The position numbers and the translations under genes were made by a program. From Streptomyces indicus (GTDB lineage: Bacteria; Actinomycetota; Actinomycetes; Streptomycetales; Streptomycetaceae), in assembly GCF_900100315.1 (NCBI RefSeq), contig NZ_FNFF01000004.1, forward strand, positions 62,001 to 126,000: DNA of 64,000 bases, written 5' to 3'. Positions 44,961 through 54,715 of the stretch are shown piece by piece. Positions within the stretch are counted from its first letter, which is position 1, and the number at the start of each line of letters is the position of its first letter. The notes below the pieces were generated by a model that was not told where the DNA came from, made no database searches, and saw nothing but the letters and a program-made list of their open reading frames with translations.

Positions 44961-46174
44961 CGGCACCCGCATTGAACGAGATCAATCTGCTCGAGGACAC
45001 CTGGGCCCGTGAAGTCCCGCACGCCCAGTTCAAGCTGCTGCGCCGCGAGGACCCCGTCCACTGGCACGAACTCCCGGACGGCGAGGGCTTCTTCGCCATC
45101 ACCAAGCACGAGGACATCATCAAGCTGAGCCGCGACCCCGAGCTGTGGTCGGTGGAGAAGGGCTCCTTCTTCATACGGGACCAGACGGACCAGTCCCTGG
45201 AGAACCTCGCGCTCACCCTCGTCGGCATGGACCCGCCCAAGCACAGCCGCTTCCGCAAGCTGGTCAACGCCGCCTTCGCGCCCCGGATGATCCGCAAGCT
45301 CACCGAGGACATCAAGCGCCGCGCCGACCTGCTCGCGCAGAAGATCGAGCCGGGTGCCGAGATCGAGTTCGTGGAGCAGATCGCCTCGCGGCTGCCCCTG
45401 GAAGTCATCTGCGAAATGATGGGCATCCCGCCGGAGGACGAGGACCACATCATCGACTGGTCCAACCGCATGGTGGGCTTCCAGGACCCCGACTTCCGTA
45501 CGACGCCCGAGGACGGCCAGGTCGCGGCCGCCGAGATCTACCTGCGCTGCAACCAGCTCGCCGAGGAGCGGCAGACCGACCCGCGCGAGGACATCGTCAG
45601 CGCCCTGGTGCACGGCGAGGTGGACGGCGAGAAGCTCACCACGCACGAGATCAACATGTTCTTCGTGACGCTGATCGTGGCGGGCAACGAGACCACTCGC
45701 AACCTGCTCTCCGGAGCGCTTCTGGAGATCGCTACCAACGACGCGCTGCGCGAGGACCTGGTGCGCAACGTGGAGGACGACGCGCTGTGGCGCTCGGCCA
45801 CCGAGGAGTTCCTGCGCTGGAACGGCTCGATCCACAACTTCCGCCGCACCGCGACGCGCGACACCGAGGTGCGCGGCGTGAAGATCCGCGAGGGCCAGAA
45901 GGCCGTGCTCTTCTACACCTCGGGCAACCGCGACGAGGACATCTTCGAGAACCCGGACGTCTTCGACCCGCGCCGCTCGCCGAACGACCACGTGACGTTC
46001 GGCGGCGGCGGGCCGCACTTCTGCCTCGGCTCGGGCCTCGCGCGCACCGAGATCAACGCGCAACTGCGGGCGATCCTGCGCCGCTGCCCGAACGTCGAGC
46101 TGACGGGCGAGCCGCGGCGCATGCGCTCGGACTTCATCAACGGCATCAAGTACCTGCCGGTGCGGTTCAGTTGA
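44957..46174 (+). CDS. Cytochrome P450, CYP125/CYP142-like
   Basis: 405-residue soluble monooxygenase needing ferredoxin partners. I-helix oxygen motif AGNETTRN, ExxR in ATEEFLRW, and heme-binding loop FGGGGPHFCLGSGLAR with axial Cys at residue 356. The ending RRMRSDFINGIKYLPV and middle segment DWSNRMVGFQDPDF resemble the CYP125/CYP142/CYP124 group that oxidises the terminal carbon of sterol side chains, so it could feed the beta-oxidation operons at 10.7-22 kb. That link rests on resemblance from memory. No ferredoxin gene follows. Confidence 0.88.
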   Translation: MTAPALNEINLLEDTWAREVPHAQFKLLRREDPVHWHELPDGEGFFAITKHEDIIKLSRDPELWSVEKGSFFIRDQTDQSLENLALTLVGMDPPKHSRFRKLVNAAFAPRMIRKLTEDIKRRADLLAQKIEPGAEIEFVEQIASRLPLEVICEMMGIPPEDEDHIIDWSNRMVGFQDPDFRTTPEDGQVAAAEIYLRCNQLAEERQTDPREDIVSALVHGEVDGEKLTTHEINMFFVTLIVAGNETTRNLLSGALLEIATNDALREDLVRNVEDDALWRSATEEFLRWNGSIHNFRRTATRDTEVRGVKIREGQKAVLFYTSGNRDEDIFENPDVFDPRRSPNDHVTFGGGGPHFCLGSGLARTEINAQLRAILRRCPNVELTGEPRRMRSDFINGIKYLPVRFS

Positions 46175-46185
46175 GCTGTTTCTCC

Positions 46186-46300
46186 GACCCGGTCAGCTGA
46201 TCGTGACCGACCCGGTCAACTGATCGTGACCGACCCGGTCAGCTGATCGCGACCGACCCGGTCAGCTGATCGTGACCGCCCGCTCAGCTGATCGCGACCG
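46186..46300. repeat. Five tandem 23-bp repeats spanning the 3' end of the PhzF gene
   Basis: Units start at 46186, 46209, 46232, 46255 and 46278. Consensus is GACCCGGTCAGCTGATCG followed by YGACC. Each has the palindrome TCAGCTGA or a one-base variant. The last unit contains the final codons (Ala-Ile-Ser) and stop of the minus-strand PhzF gene, so the array looks like amplification of the gene end into the space before the convergent P450 gene. Confidence 0.85.
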
Positions 46301-47111
46301 CGGTGCCGGCGACCCGTACGCGCGGGTCGCCGGCCCGCAGGGTCACGGTCAGGAGCGAGGGCCGGCCCATGTCCTCGCCCTGGTGCAGGGTGAGCACGGA
46401 CTCCTCCTTCACCAGGCCGAGTTCGCGCGCGTACGCGCCGAAGGCGACGGCCGCCGCGCCCGTGGCCGCGTCCTCCACCACCCCGCCGACCGGGAACGGG
46501 TCGCGGACGTGGAAGACCGTCTCGCCCGCGCGGTGCACGAGCTGCACGGTGGTGAGGTCGAGGCGCTCCATCAGGGCCTTCAGGCGCTCGAAGTCGTACG
46601 AGAGGTCGGCGAGGCGCTCGCGCGTGGCGGCCGAGATCACCAGGTGGTTGTTGCCGGCGAAGGCGATCCGGGGTGGCAGCTCGGGGTCGAGGTCGGCGGC
46701 CGGCCAGCCGAGCGCGGCGAGCGCCTCGTCGAGGTCGGCGGCCCCGACCTCCTTCAGGTGCGGCTCCACGCTGGTGAGCGTGGCGCGCACCTCGCCGTCC
46801 ACGTCCTCGGTGGTCACGGGGATTTCGCCCGCGGGCGTCTTGAACAGGTAGTCGCCGGGACCGAGGGCCACGGCGGTGGCGACGGTGGCGTGACCGCAGA
46901 AGGCGACCTCGGCCTCGGGCGAGAAGAACCGCAGCGTGTGGTCCGGGAGCAGGAACGCCGTCTCGCTGTAGCCGAGTTCGGCGGCGATGGCGAGCATCTC
47001 GGCGTCGGTGAGGCCGCTCGCGTCCAGGACGACGCCGGCGGGGTTGCCGCCGGCCGGGTCGGAGGAGAAGGCGGTGTAGCGCAGGATGTCGGGGCGCGTC
47101 TCGTGGCTCAT
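46284..47111 (-). CDS. PhzF-family isomerase/epimerase
   Basis: 275-residue protein with the diaminopimelate-epimerase-like two-domain fold. The catalytic Glu lies in LGYSETAFL near residue 46, and FCGHATVATA and VVEDAATGAAAVAFGA are the family Gly-rich substrate loops. PhzF proteins catalyse isomerisation in phenazine synthesis, but most members outside phz operons have unknown substrates. Starts at 47111 without a clear ribosome site. Confidence 0.9.
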   Translation of the reverse strand: MSHETRPDILRYTAFSSDPAGGNPAGVVLDASGLTDAEMLAIAAELGYSETAFLLPDHTLRFFSPEAEVAFCGHATVATAVALGPGDYLFKTPAGEIPVTTEDVDGEVRATLTSVEPHLKEVGAADLDEALAALGWPAADLDPELPPRIAFAGNNHLVISAATRERLADLSYDFERLKALMERLDLTTVQLVHRAGETVFHVRDPFPVGGVVEDAATGAAAVAFGAYARELGLVKEESVLTLHQGEDMGRPSLLTVTLRAGDPRVRVAGTAVAIS

Positions 47112-47175
47112 GCCGTTAGTAAACCGGCGGGCCGCCGGGCATCTTCCGGCGGCCCGCGAGGGCGTCGGTGTTGCC

Positions 47176-47931
47176 CTAACCCCGTCCGATATACGGCATG
47201 TTGGTGGCGAGGACCGTCGCGAACTGGACGTTCGCCTCCAGGGGCAGCTCCGCCATGAAGCGCACCTGGCGGGCCACGTCCGCCACGTCCATCACGGGCT
47301 CGGGTGCCAGCTCGCCGTTCGCCTGGAGGATCCCGGACTGCATCCGTGACGTCATGTCCGTGGCCGCGTTCCCGATGTCGATCTGCGAGGCGGCGATCCG
47401 GTACGGCCGGCCGTCCAGGGAGAGGGACTTCGTCAGGCCCGTCATCGCGTGCTTGGTCGCCGTGTACGCCACCGAGTGCGGGCGCGGCACATGCGCCGAG
47501 ATCGACCCGTTGTTGATGATCCGCCCGCCCTGCGGGTCCTGCGCCTTGAACTGGCGGAAGGCCGCCTGCGCGCACAGGAATGCCCCGTTGAGGTTGGTGT
47601 CCACCACGTGCCGCCAGGCCTCGTAGGAGAGCTCGTCCAGCGGGACGCCGCCGGGGCCGAACGTCCCCGCGTTGTTGAAGAGCAGGTCGAGGCGTCCGAA
47701 GCGGTCGACGGCGGCGGCGAACAGCGCCGACACCTCGTCCGGCGCGGCCACGTCCGCGGTCACGCACACCACGTCGGCCGGTCCGGCCAGCGCCGCCGTC
47801 TCCTCCAGGGCCTCCCTACGGCGCCCCGCCAGGGCGAGGGACCAGCCGGAGGCCGCGAGCTCCAGGGCCACCGCGCGGCCGATTCCGGAGCCCGCGCCGG
47901 TCACCACTGCGGTCTTCGTCGTCTGCGTCAT
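47176..47931 (-). CDS. Short-chain dehydrogenase/reductase
   Basis: 251-residue NAD(P)-dependent oxidoreductase: [13 protein letters not shown] cofactor loop, NNAGTFG, catalytic Ser in NNGSISAH and [10 protein letters not shown] (Tyr, Lys). AGRRREAL after the second strand suggests NADPH preference (Arg residues). Separated by 64 bp from the PhzF gene on the same strand, with which it may be cotranscribed. Substrate unknown. Confidence 0.9.
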   Translation of the reverse strand: MTQTTKTAVVTGAGSGIGRAVALELAASGWSLALAGRRREALEETAALAGPADVVCVTADVAAPDEVSALFAAAVDRFGRLDLLFNNAGTFGPGGVPLDELSYEAWRHVVDTNLNGAFLCAQAAFRQFKAQDPQGGRIINNGSISAHVPRPHSVAYTATKHAMTGLTKSLSLDGRPYRIAASQIDIGNAATDMTSRMQSGILQANGELAPEPVMDVADVARQVRFMAELPLEANVQFATVLATNMPYIGRG

Positions 47932-48066
47932 GGCCCCGCACCCTACGTCAGCAGGGAACATGTACCGCTCATCTGTCCGCCATGTGATTGTCCTGTACGT
48001 GACAGATCGGCGTCGTCCTCCGCCACTCGAATGCCCCTGACGCACATCAGCCAGGGGAGGACACGG

Positions 48067-49719
48067 ATGGCATCCGCCGTATCGCCGAGCAGCCGGGAGA
48101 ACCAGCACAGCCCCGAACTGCGCGCCGCCGCACGCCACTTGGGCCGCCGCCGCTTTCTGACCGTCACGGGCGCCGCGGCCGCGCTCGCCTTCGCCACCAA
48201 CCTGCCGGGCACCGGCGTCGCGCACGCGGCCGAGCTCGACGCGCGCAGGATCACCGAGAACCCGTTCACGCTCGGCGTCGCCTCCGGTGATCCGCAGCCC
48301 GGCTCGGCCCTGCTGTGGACGAGACTCGCCCCGCAGCCCTTCGCCGCCGACGGCGGGCTGCCCGCCGAGCGGGTGCAGGTGGAATGGCAGGTCGCGCACG
48401 ACTCCCGCTTCCGGCGCATCGCCCGGCGCGGCACCACGATCGCGCACCCCGAGTTCAACCACTCCGTGCACGTCGAGGCCGACCACCTCGGCGAGGACCG
48501 CGTCTACTACTACCGCTTCCGCGTGGGCAGTTGGATCAGCCCCACCGGCCGCACCCGCACCGCGCCCGGCCGGGGCGCCAAGCTGTCCGGGCTCAAGCTC
48601 GCGGCCGTCTCCTGCCAGGCGTACCACGACGGCTACTGGACCGCGTACAAGCACCTGGCCGAGGAGGACCTCGACGTCGTCTTCCACCTCGGCGACTACC
48701 TGTACGAGTACGCCGTCACCTCCGCCGGCGGCAACCGCAACTACACGGACCGCGTGCTGCCCGACCACTACAACCGCGAGACCGTCACGCTCGACGACTA
48801 CCGGATGCGCTACGGCCTGTACAAGTCGGACCCCGACCTGATGGCCGCGCACGCCGCCCACCCCTTCGTCGTCACCTGGGACGACCACGAGACCGAGAAC
48901 AACTACGCGGGCGACACCCCCGAGAACTCGGTGCCGCCGGAGGAGTTCCTGCTGCGCCGCGCCGCCGCCTACCGCGCGTACTGGGAGAACCAGCCGCTGC
49001 GCCGCCCGCAGCAGCCCACGGGCCCCGACATGCAGCTGCACCGGCGGCTGCACTTCGGCCGGCACGCCCAGTTCGACATCCTCGACACCCGCCAGTACCG
49101 CAGCAACCAGGCGTACGGGGACGGCTGGCGCACTCCGGGCCCCGAGTCGGAGGACCCGGCCCGCACCATGACCGGCGCGAGCCAGGAGCGCTGGCTGACC
49201 GACGGCTGGAAGGCGTCGCGCGCCCGCTGGAACGTCGTCCCGCAGCAGGTGGTCTTCGCCCGCCGCAACCACCCCACGGCCGGCAACACCACCGTCTCCA
49301 TGGACTCCTGGGACGGCTACCCGGCCTCCCGCTCGCGCGTCCTCGCGGGCGTGGAGTCCGCCGGCATCGAGAACTTCATGGTGCTCACCGGCGACGTGCA
49401 CGTCTCGTACGCGCTCGACATCCACCGCGACCCGGCCGACCCCGCCACCCCCGTGGTCGGCACGGAGATCGTCACCACCTCCATCTCCAGCGGCCGCGAC
49501 GGCAGCGAGCGGCCCGCGAACTGGGCGGACTACCTGGCGCGCAACCCGCACCTCAAGCACTACAACGGTCAGCGCGGCTACGTCACGGTCGAACTGGCCC
49601 GGGACCACGCACGCGCGGACTTCCGGACCGTGCCGTACATCCTGCGGCCCGGCGCCCCGGTCGCCACGGCCGCGTCCTTCGTGGTCGAGGCCGGCAACCC
49701 CGGTCTGCGCCCCGCCTGA
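48067..49719 (+). CDS. phoD: Secreted alkaline phosphatase D (PhoD), Tat exported
   Basis: 550 residues. Twin-arginine signal [17 protein letters not shown] (about 27-45) with cleavage near AHAAE. The PhoD N-terminal domain ([21 protein letters not shown]) precedes the metallophosphatase core with [14 protein letters not shown] (Cys), [10 protein letters not shown] (Asp), [11 protein letters not shown] and LTGDVHVSY. This calcium/iron phosphodiesterase releases phosphate from phospholipids or nucleic acids outside the cell. I did not find a convincing PHO box in the 135 bp upstream. Confidence 0.93.
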   Translation: MASAVSPSSRENQHSPELRAAARHLGRRRFLTVTGAAAALAFATNLPGTGVAHAAELDARRITENPFTLGVASGDPQPGSALLWTRLAPQPFAADGGLPAERVQVEWQVAHDSRFRRIARRGTTIAHPEFNHSVHVEADHLGEDRVYYYRFRVGSWISPTGRTRTAPGRGAKLSGLKLAAVSCQAYHDGYWTAYKHLAEEDLDVVFHLGDYLYEYAVTSAGGNRNYTDRVLPDHYNRETVTLDDYRMRYGLYKSDPDLMAAHAAHPFVVTWDDHETENNYAGDTPENSVPPEEFLLRRAAAYRAYWENQPLRRPQQPTGPDMQLHRRLHFGRHAQFDILDTRQYRSNQAYGDGWRTPGPESEDPARTMTGASQERWLTDGWKASRARWNVVPQQVVFARRNHPTAGNTTVSMDSWDGYPASRSRVLAGVESAGIENFMVLTGDVHVSYALDIHRDPADPATPVVGTEIVTTSISSGRDGSERPANWADYLARNPHLKHYNGQRGYVTVELARDHARADFRTVPYILRPGAPVATAASFVVEAGNPGLRPA

Positions 49720-49721
49720 CG

Positions 49722-49771
49722 GCCACCGGGCCCCTGGTCGGCGGGTGCCGCCCGGGGGCCCGACTGGTGGC
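49722..49771 (+). terminator. Imperfect terminator hairpin after phoD
   Basis: GCCACC...GGGCCCC pairs with GGGGCCCG...GGTGGC, with one small bulge, right after the phoD stop. Confidence 0.45.
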
Positions 49772-49875
49772 GAACGCGTGTTTCATGGCACGGTTCGTAA
49801 CCAGGGATTTCGTGCACGGCCCTCAACGGGCGGCGCGGATCCGGCAGTCGGACCGTTCGCGGAAGGGGCAGAGCG

Positions 49876-50976
49876 CTGAGAGCACCACGTCTGCGCCCCG
49901 GCTCCGCCGAGCGGGCCGGCCTCGACCCCGCCGAGATCGAGGGCCTGATCGCCGAGGTCTCCGCGCTGCCCGGCACCTGGTGCGCGGGCGCCGTCCTCGC
50001 CGTGGGGCGCGGCCCCTTCCTGGTCGTCGAGGAGGCCTTCGGCTGGGCGGTCACCCACCGCTCGGTGGACGAGGAGCTGCCCGCGTACCGCAAAGTGCCC
50101 CTGCACACCGGCACACCCTTCGACCTGGCCTCGCTCACCAAGCTGTTCACGACCGTGGCGGCCGTGCAGCAGATGGAGCGCGGCCGGCTCGGGCTCGACG
50201 CGAAGGTGGCGTCCTATCTGCCGGAGTTCACCGGAGCCGCACGGCACGGCATCACCGTACGGCAGCTCCTCACGCACACCTCGGGCCTCAGGCCCGAACT
50301 CCCGCTCTACGACTGCGCGTCCGACGCCGAGCGGCTCGCGCTGCTGCGCGAGGAGGAGCCGAGCGGCGACCCGGGCACGTATCTCTACTCCGACCTCAAC
50401 ATGCTGCTCGTCCAGCACGTCCTCGAACGCATCACCGGCGAACGCCTCGACCGGCTCGTCCGCGACGGCATCACACGCCCGCTCGGCATGACCCAGACCG
50501 GCTTCGGGCCCTGCGCCTTCGCCGCCGCCACCGAGGACCAGCGCCGGCCGTGGGCCAAGGCGGACCGCGGGATGGTGCGCGGCACGGTGCACGACGAGAA
50601 CGCCTTCGCGCTCGGGGGAGTGGCCGGGCACGCCGGCCTCTTCTCGACGACGGGCGACCTCGCGGTGTTCTGCCGCGCGCTGCTCGGCGGCGGCGGATAC
50701 GGCACGGCGCGCATCCTCGGACCCGACTACGTGGACCTGATGCTGACCCCGCCCGGACTCGGGTTCCGGCTCGACGAGCCGTGGTTCATGGGCGAGTTGG
50801 CGGGCCGGGGCGCGGCCGGGCACACCGGGTTCACGGGCACGTCCCTGGTGATCGACCCGGCGACGGACACCTTCGTGGTGCTGCTCGCCAACACGGTCCA
50901 CCCGCGCCGCCCGGCGAAGCCGTCGAGCGCGCCGCGGGCCGCGGCGGGGACGAGAGTGGCGCGGGCGGTGCGCTGA
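49876..50976 (+). CDS. Serine hydrolase, class C beta-lactamase/esterase family
   Basis: 366 residues from the proposed start. Catalytic SxxK is in FDLASLTKLF, the Tyr motif in YLYSDLNMLL, and HTSGL and GHAGLFST are family loops. The conserved N terminus (RPGSAERAGLDPAEIEGLI) requires translation upstream of the first GTG (50002). The only suitable codon is CTG 49876, with GGAAGGGGC seven bases before it. No signal peptide is visible, so the enzyme is probably cytoplasmic, an esterase or peptidase-like hydrolase. Confidence 0.82.
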   Translation: MRAPRLRPGSAERAGLDPAEIEGLIAEVSALPGTWCAGAVLAVGRGPFLVVEEAFGWAVTHRSVDEELPAYRKVPLHTGTPFDLASLTKLFTTVAAVQQMERGRLGLDAKVASYLPEFTGAARHGITVRQLLTHTSGLRPELPLYDCASDAERLALLREEEPSGDPGTYLYSDLNMLLVQHVLERITGERLDRLVRDGITRPLGMTQTGFGPCAFAAATEDQRRPWAKADRGMVRGTVHDENAFALGGVAGHAGLFSTTGDLAVFCRALLGGGGYGTARILGPDYVDLMLTPPGLGFRLDEPWFMGELAGRGAAGHTGFTGTSLVIDPATDTFVVLLANTVHPRRPAKPSSAPRAAAGTRVARAVR

Positions 50977-51020
50977 ACCTGCTCCGGCAGCCCGGTGTTC
51001 GTACGTACGCGGACGCCGGC

Positions 51021-52346
51021 TCAGTTCTTCGCCGCGTACCCGACGAGATGGTGCACGTCCCGGCCGTCCGTCCAGCGGAAGATCCCCACCTCGCCGAGGT
51101 CGTGCACCGGCAGCCGTGCCGACCCGGGCAGGGCCTGCGGCTCGGGCACGGCGATCCGTACCGACACCGGCGTACCCCCGCCGCGGAGCGCGTCCTCGGG
51201 CGAGCGCGCGCCGCTCGCCCCGTACGCGACACCGCTGTCCCCGACGGTGGCGAGCGTCACGGGCTTGGCGCCGCTCCCGGCGGCGAAGCAGTGACCGCTC
51301 TTCCCCTCCAGGTCGAAGGCGAGCTGCCCCGCGACCAGATACCGGCCGTCGGGCGAGGTGACGGCCGCCGGGTAGCGGCCGGGCCGCAGCGCCGGACGGG
51401 GGCACTCGGCGGAGGCGAGCACCTTGCCGCTCGCCCCGTCGTGCACCGCCCAGATCTCCCGGTCGACGGGCTTGTTCTTCGCGGGCTTGTGGTCCCAGCG
51501 CGCCAGCACCCGGTCACCGGACACGGAGACGGCCGTCCCGGACACACCGCCCTTGGGCGCGGCCTTCCGCCCGTGCCAGGCCCCGCGCACCCAGAACTCG
51601 CCCTCGCCGTTGACCAGCGGCCCCTTGCTGGTGACCCCCACGACCTCGGTCAGCCGCCGGCAACCGGCACAGCCCTTGGGGTACTTGAGGTCGCCCGCCT
51701 TGTACGTGGCCGTCCGCGCCGTCTCCGGATCGAGCACCGCGGCCGTGCCGGAGCCGACGCCGACCACGAGCCCCGGCCCGGACGCGCTCACGGACGGAGC
51801 GGCCTCCCACGGCAGCTCGACCCGCTGCCGTGCACCGCCCACCGCTTCGTACAGGTCGACCACGAGCACCCGGTCCGCCTCGCTGAGCGGATCACCGCCG
51901 AGCTTCCCGTACGACCAGGTGGCGAAGTACTCCCGGCCGTCCTTGGCGACGGCGGCCAGCCGCGGCACCGTGCCGGGCGCGGCGGACAGCGGCCGCCAGG
52001 CCTCGCCGGCCCAGGCCTGCTTTCCCGTACGGACGTCGACGGCCCGCAGCCGGAAGCGGCCGCCGTCGGCGCGCTGGAGATACGTGAGGACCCGGGCGTG
52101 CGGCGCGAGCGCGTACTCCTCGGAGACACCCGAGAGCTCCCAGCCCTTCCCGGAGTCGTACGCGGCGGGCACGTCGAGCCGGGTCGCGGGGCCCCGGCCC
52201 GTCGCGGCCGGCTTCTTCGGCGGGCTGCCGTCCCCGGAGTCGTCCCCGGAGCCGTCCTTCTTCCCGCCGCAGGTCGCGAGCAGGAGCAGCAGGGCCAGGA
52301 CCACCACGCCCACGACGAGGCCGGTGCGCACGATCTTGTCTCCCAC
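51021..52346 (-). CDS. Putative membrane-tethered beta-propeller protein
   Basis: 441 residues. A hydrophobic helix (about 8-28, GLVVGVVVLALLLLLATCGG) could be a transmembrane anchor or a lipoprotein signal; Thr before the Cys is unusual for a lipobox. After a Gly/Ser/Asp/Lys linker, the rest shows PQQ/WD-like repeats (VDVRTGKQAWAG, VLDPETARTATYKAG, VHDGASGKVLASAE). GTG 52346 with GGGGGGA upstream is chosen. Function unknown. Confidence 0.75.
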   Translation of the reverse strand: MGDKIVRTGLVVGVVVLALLLLLATCGGKKDGSGDDSGDGSPPKKPAATGRGPATRLDVPAAYDSGKGWELSGVSEEYALAPHARVLTYLQRADGGRFRLRAVDVRTGKQAWAGEAWRPLSAAPGTVPRLAAVAKDGREYFATWSYGKLGGDPLSEADRVLVVDLYEAVGGARQRVELPWEAAPSVSASGPGLVVGVGSGTAAVLDPETARTATYKAGDLKYPKGCAGCRRLTEVVGVTSKGPLVNGEGEFWVRGAWHGRKAAPKGGVSGTAVSVSGDRVLARWDHKPAKNKPVDREIWAVHDGASGKVLASAECPRPALRPGRYPAAVTSPDGRYLVAGQLAFDLEGKSGHCFAAGSGAKPVTLATVGDSGVAYGASGARSPEDALRGGGTPVSVRIAVPEPQALPGSARLPVHDLGEVGIFRWTDGRDVHHLVGYAAKN

Positions 52347-52538
52347 TGGTCCCCCCGGTGCGCGACAGTCCGCTCCGCCGGTCGGCTCGTCCTGCCCACC
52401 GGCGATCACCGGCAGCGTAGCAACGGGCGCACCCGCCACAGGAGTTCAGCGCCGTCACTGTCCGGATGCAGCCGGGTACGCGGACCGTGACAGTCCGCCC
52501 CCTGCCCGGTGCGCACCGGCGGCGCCCCGCGCACCGCC

Positions 52539-52544
52539 TAGAAT
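52539..52544 (+). promoter_or_regulatory. -10 hexamer of a leaderless start
   Basis: TAGAAT six bases before GTG 52551. Confidence 0.5.
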
Positions 52545-52550
52545 CCCGCC

Positions 52551-53540
52551 GTGAACGCCCCCCTTCCTCCCGCCGATCTCCTGCGCACCGCCCTTGCGGA
52601 CCTGCTCGACGGGCTCCCGCCCAAGCAGGCCGCCCAGGCCGTCGAGCGGCTGATCGCCAACTACCGCGGCCGGACCCCGACCGACGCCCCCGTGTTGCGC
52701 GACCGCTCCGACGTGGCCGCGTATGCCGCGTACCGGATGCCCGCCACGTTCGAGGCGGTACGGGGCGCACTGGACGCACTCGCCGACGCGGCCCCCGGCT
52801 GGGCACCGGCCCGCCACACCGACATCGGCGGCGGCACCGGCGCGGCCACCTGGGCCGTGAGCGCCACCTGGCCCGAGCCGCGGCCGGTCACCGTGCTCGA
52901 CTGGGCCGAGCCCGCCCTCGCCCTCGGCCGCGAACTGGCCGGATCCCACCCGCTGTTGAGCGCCGCGGAGTGGCGCAAGGCGAGGATCGGATCGGCGCTC
53001 GCCCTCGACGAGACGGACCTCGTCACGATCTCGTACGTGCTCGGCGAGCTGACCGCCGAGGACCGCACCGCCGTCGTGGCCGCCGCCGCGGGCGCCGCGC
53101 AGGCCGTCGTGGTCGTCGAGCCCGGCACCCCCGACGGATACACCCGGATCATCGAGGCCCGCGACGCCCTGATCGCGGCCGGCTTCTCGATCGCCGCGCC
53201 CTGTCCGCACAGCGCCGCCTGCCCGATCGAGCCCGGCCGCGACTGGTGCCACTTCTCCGCGCGGGTGAGCCGCTCCTCGCTGCACCGGAAGGTCAAGGGC
53301 GGGTCGCTCCCGTACGAGGACGAGAAGTTCGCCTACGTGGCCGCCGTGCGGTTCCCCGCGGAGCCCGCGCCGAACCGCGTCGTGCGCAAGCCGCAGATCC
53401 GCAAGGGGCAGGTGCTGCTCGACCTGTGCACGGCCGAGGAGGCACTCGGCCGCGAGACGGTCACCAAGCGGCACGGCGCGCTGTACAAGGCGGCCCGTGA
53501 CGCGGAGTGGGGCGACCCGTGGCCGCCCCACCAGGAGTGA
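52551..53540 (+). CDS. Rsm22-like small ribosomal subunit methyltransferase family protein
   Basis: 329 residues of the Rsm22 family, class I SAM-dependent methyltransferases linked to ribosome assembly. SAM loop DIGGGTGAATW, YVLGELT, then the cysteine cluster CPHSAACP...DWCHFS that is typical of the family and proposed to bind an iron-sulfur cluster. C-terminal basic strand region (RKPQIRKGQVLLDLC). GTG start, apparently leaderless. Convergent with the DDAH gene. Confidence 0.9.
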   Translation: MNAPLPPADLLRTALADLLDGLPPKQAAQAVERLIANYRGRTPTDAPVLRDRSDVAAYAAYRMPATFEAVRGALDALADAAPGWAPARHTDIGGGTGAATWAVSATWPEPRPVTVLDWAEPALALGRELAGSHPLLSAAEWRKARIGSALALDETDLVTISYVLGELTAEDRTAVVAAAAGAAQAVVVVEPGTPDGYTRIIEARDALIAAGFSIAAPCPHSAACPIEPGRDWCHFSARVSRSSLHRKVKGGSLPYEDEKFAYVAAVRFPAEPAPNRVVRKPQIRKGQVLLDLCTAEEALGRETVTKRHGALYKAARDAEWGDPWPPHQE

Positions 53541-53567
53541 CGCCCAGGGGCGCAGGGCCCCTGGGCG
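53541..53567. terminator. Bidirectional terminator hairpin
   Basis: Perfect 11-bp stem (CGCCCAGGGGC with GCCCCTGGGCG) and 5-nt loop between convergent genes. Confidence 0.75.
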
Positions 53568-53582
53568 CCAACAGCGCGATGC

Positions 53583-54407
53583 TCAGGAACGCAGCTCCTG
53601 CGTACAGCACTTCACGCTGCCGCCGCCCTTGAGCAGCTCACCGAGATCCATCCCGACCGGCTCGAACCCGCGCTCGCGCAGCGGCTCGAACAGGCCCACC
53701 GCGCCCTGCGGCAGCAGCACATGGAGCCCGTCGGAGACGGCGTTCATGCCGAGCGCGGCCGCATCCGGCTCGGACGCGATCAGCGCGTCGGGGAACAGCC
53801 GGCGCAGCACCTCCCGGCTGCCCTGCGAGAACGCGCCCGGGTAGTACATGACCTCGTCCGCCTCGTCGTCCAGGACCGCGAGGGCCGTGTCGAGGTGGTA
53901 GTAGCGCGGGTCGACCAGGTCCAGGCCGATCACCGGGCGGCCGAAGAACTCCTGGGCCTCGCCGTGCGAAAGCGGGCTGGCGCGGAAGCCGCGGCCCGCC
54001 AGGATCCACGAGGAGGTGACGGCGAAGTCGCCCTCGCCCTCGTTGATGTGCACGGGCTCGGCGACCTCGGCGAAGCCGTGGGCGCGGAACCAGGCCAGGT
54101 GCTCGGCGGCCTCCTCGGACCGCTCGGCGTGCGCGAACCGGGCCCCGAGCACGCGGCCGTCGATCACGGTCGCGCCGTTCGCCGAGAACACCATGTCCGG
54201 CAGCCCGGCCCGCGGCACGAGCTCCTCGACGGTGTGGCCGAGTGCGCGGTAGCGGTCCCGCAGGTCCTCCCACTGCGCGAGCGCGAGCGGGACGTCGACG
54301 GGCTTGCCGGGATCCATCCAGGGGTTGATGGAGTAGGTCACCTTGAAGTGCTCGGGTGGGCACATCAGATAGCGCCGGGGTCGGGCGCTGCGAGGCGCAG
54401 TACGCAA
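53583..54407 (-). CDS. ddaH: Dimethylargininase / amidinohydrolase (DDAH)
   Basis: 274-residue enzyme hydrolysing methylated arginine or related guanidines to citrulline and an amine. INPWMDP, MVFSANGATVI, the catalytic His in YYHLDTALAVL and the nucleophile Cys in SVKCCTQEL near the C terminus are visible. Start at TTG 54407, seven bases after GAGGAG; the alternative ATG 54365 would remove the conserved RRYLMCPP beginning. Stands alone between convergent Rsm22 and a divergent intergenic region. Confidence 0.9.
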   Translation of the reverse strand: MRTAPRSARPRRYLMCPPEHFKVTYSINPWMDPGKPVDVPLALAQWEDLRDRYRALGHTVEELVPRAGLPDMVFSANGATVIDGRVLGARFAHAERSEEAAEHLAWFRAHGFAEVAEPVHINEGEGDFAVTSSWILAGRGFRASPLSHGEAQEFFGRPVIGLDLVDPRYYHLDTALAVLDDEADEVMYYPGAFSQGSREVLRRLFPDALIASEPDAAALGMNAVSDGLHVLLPQGAVGLFEPLRERGFEPVGMDLGELLKGGGSVKCCTQELRS

Positions 54408-54715
54408 AGAGGGCTCCTCACGATCGGCCAGGACTCACCAGCCACGAGGCTGGTGCTGCCCATGGTCCGCTGCGAATGGCCCGGTTGCGCGGTGGCGAAC
54501 GGGTTGTTTTCCCCGCGTCGTGGCAGGGCCCGCCGCCCGCCCTCGCGCGCGGCGTCCGGAAGGGCTCAGAAGAACGCCGCCGCGGGCCGCTGCACCGGGC
54601 GTAGGAAGGACCAGCACGGGCGCGCGTGCGCGGCCGCTTGCCGCCCGCCCGGCCCGGTGCTTGCTTGTTCCGTGAGCGCGTCCCGGCCCGGGGCGCGACT
54701 GCGGGGGAGGTCCCC
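54408..54715. other. Intergenic region with no gene seen
   Basis: 308 bp between divergent genes. No convincing reading frame, tRNA or long hairpin was found. It must hold the promoters of ddaH (minus) and the small ABM-like gene (plus). Confidence 0.5.

Noticed and set aside
46186..46300. Regular repeats considered as a CRISPR array
   Set aside because: The 23-bp units are directly adjacent with no spacers, and no cas genes occur.
47932..48066. PHO box upstream of phoD
   Set aside because: I could not find two good direct repeats of the PhoP type in this gap, so no claim is made.
48315..52490. A 1391-codon plus-strand open frame
   Set aside because: It is out of frame across phoD, the serine hydrolase and the antisense of the propeller gene; it is an Arg/Pro-rich shadow.
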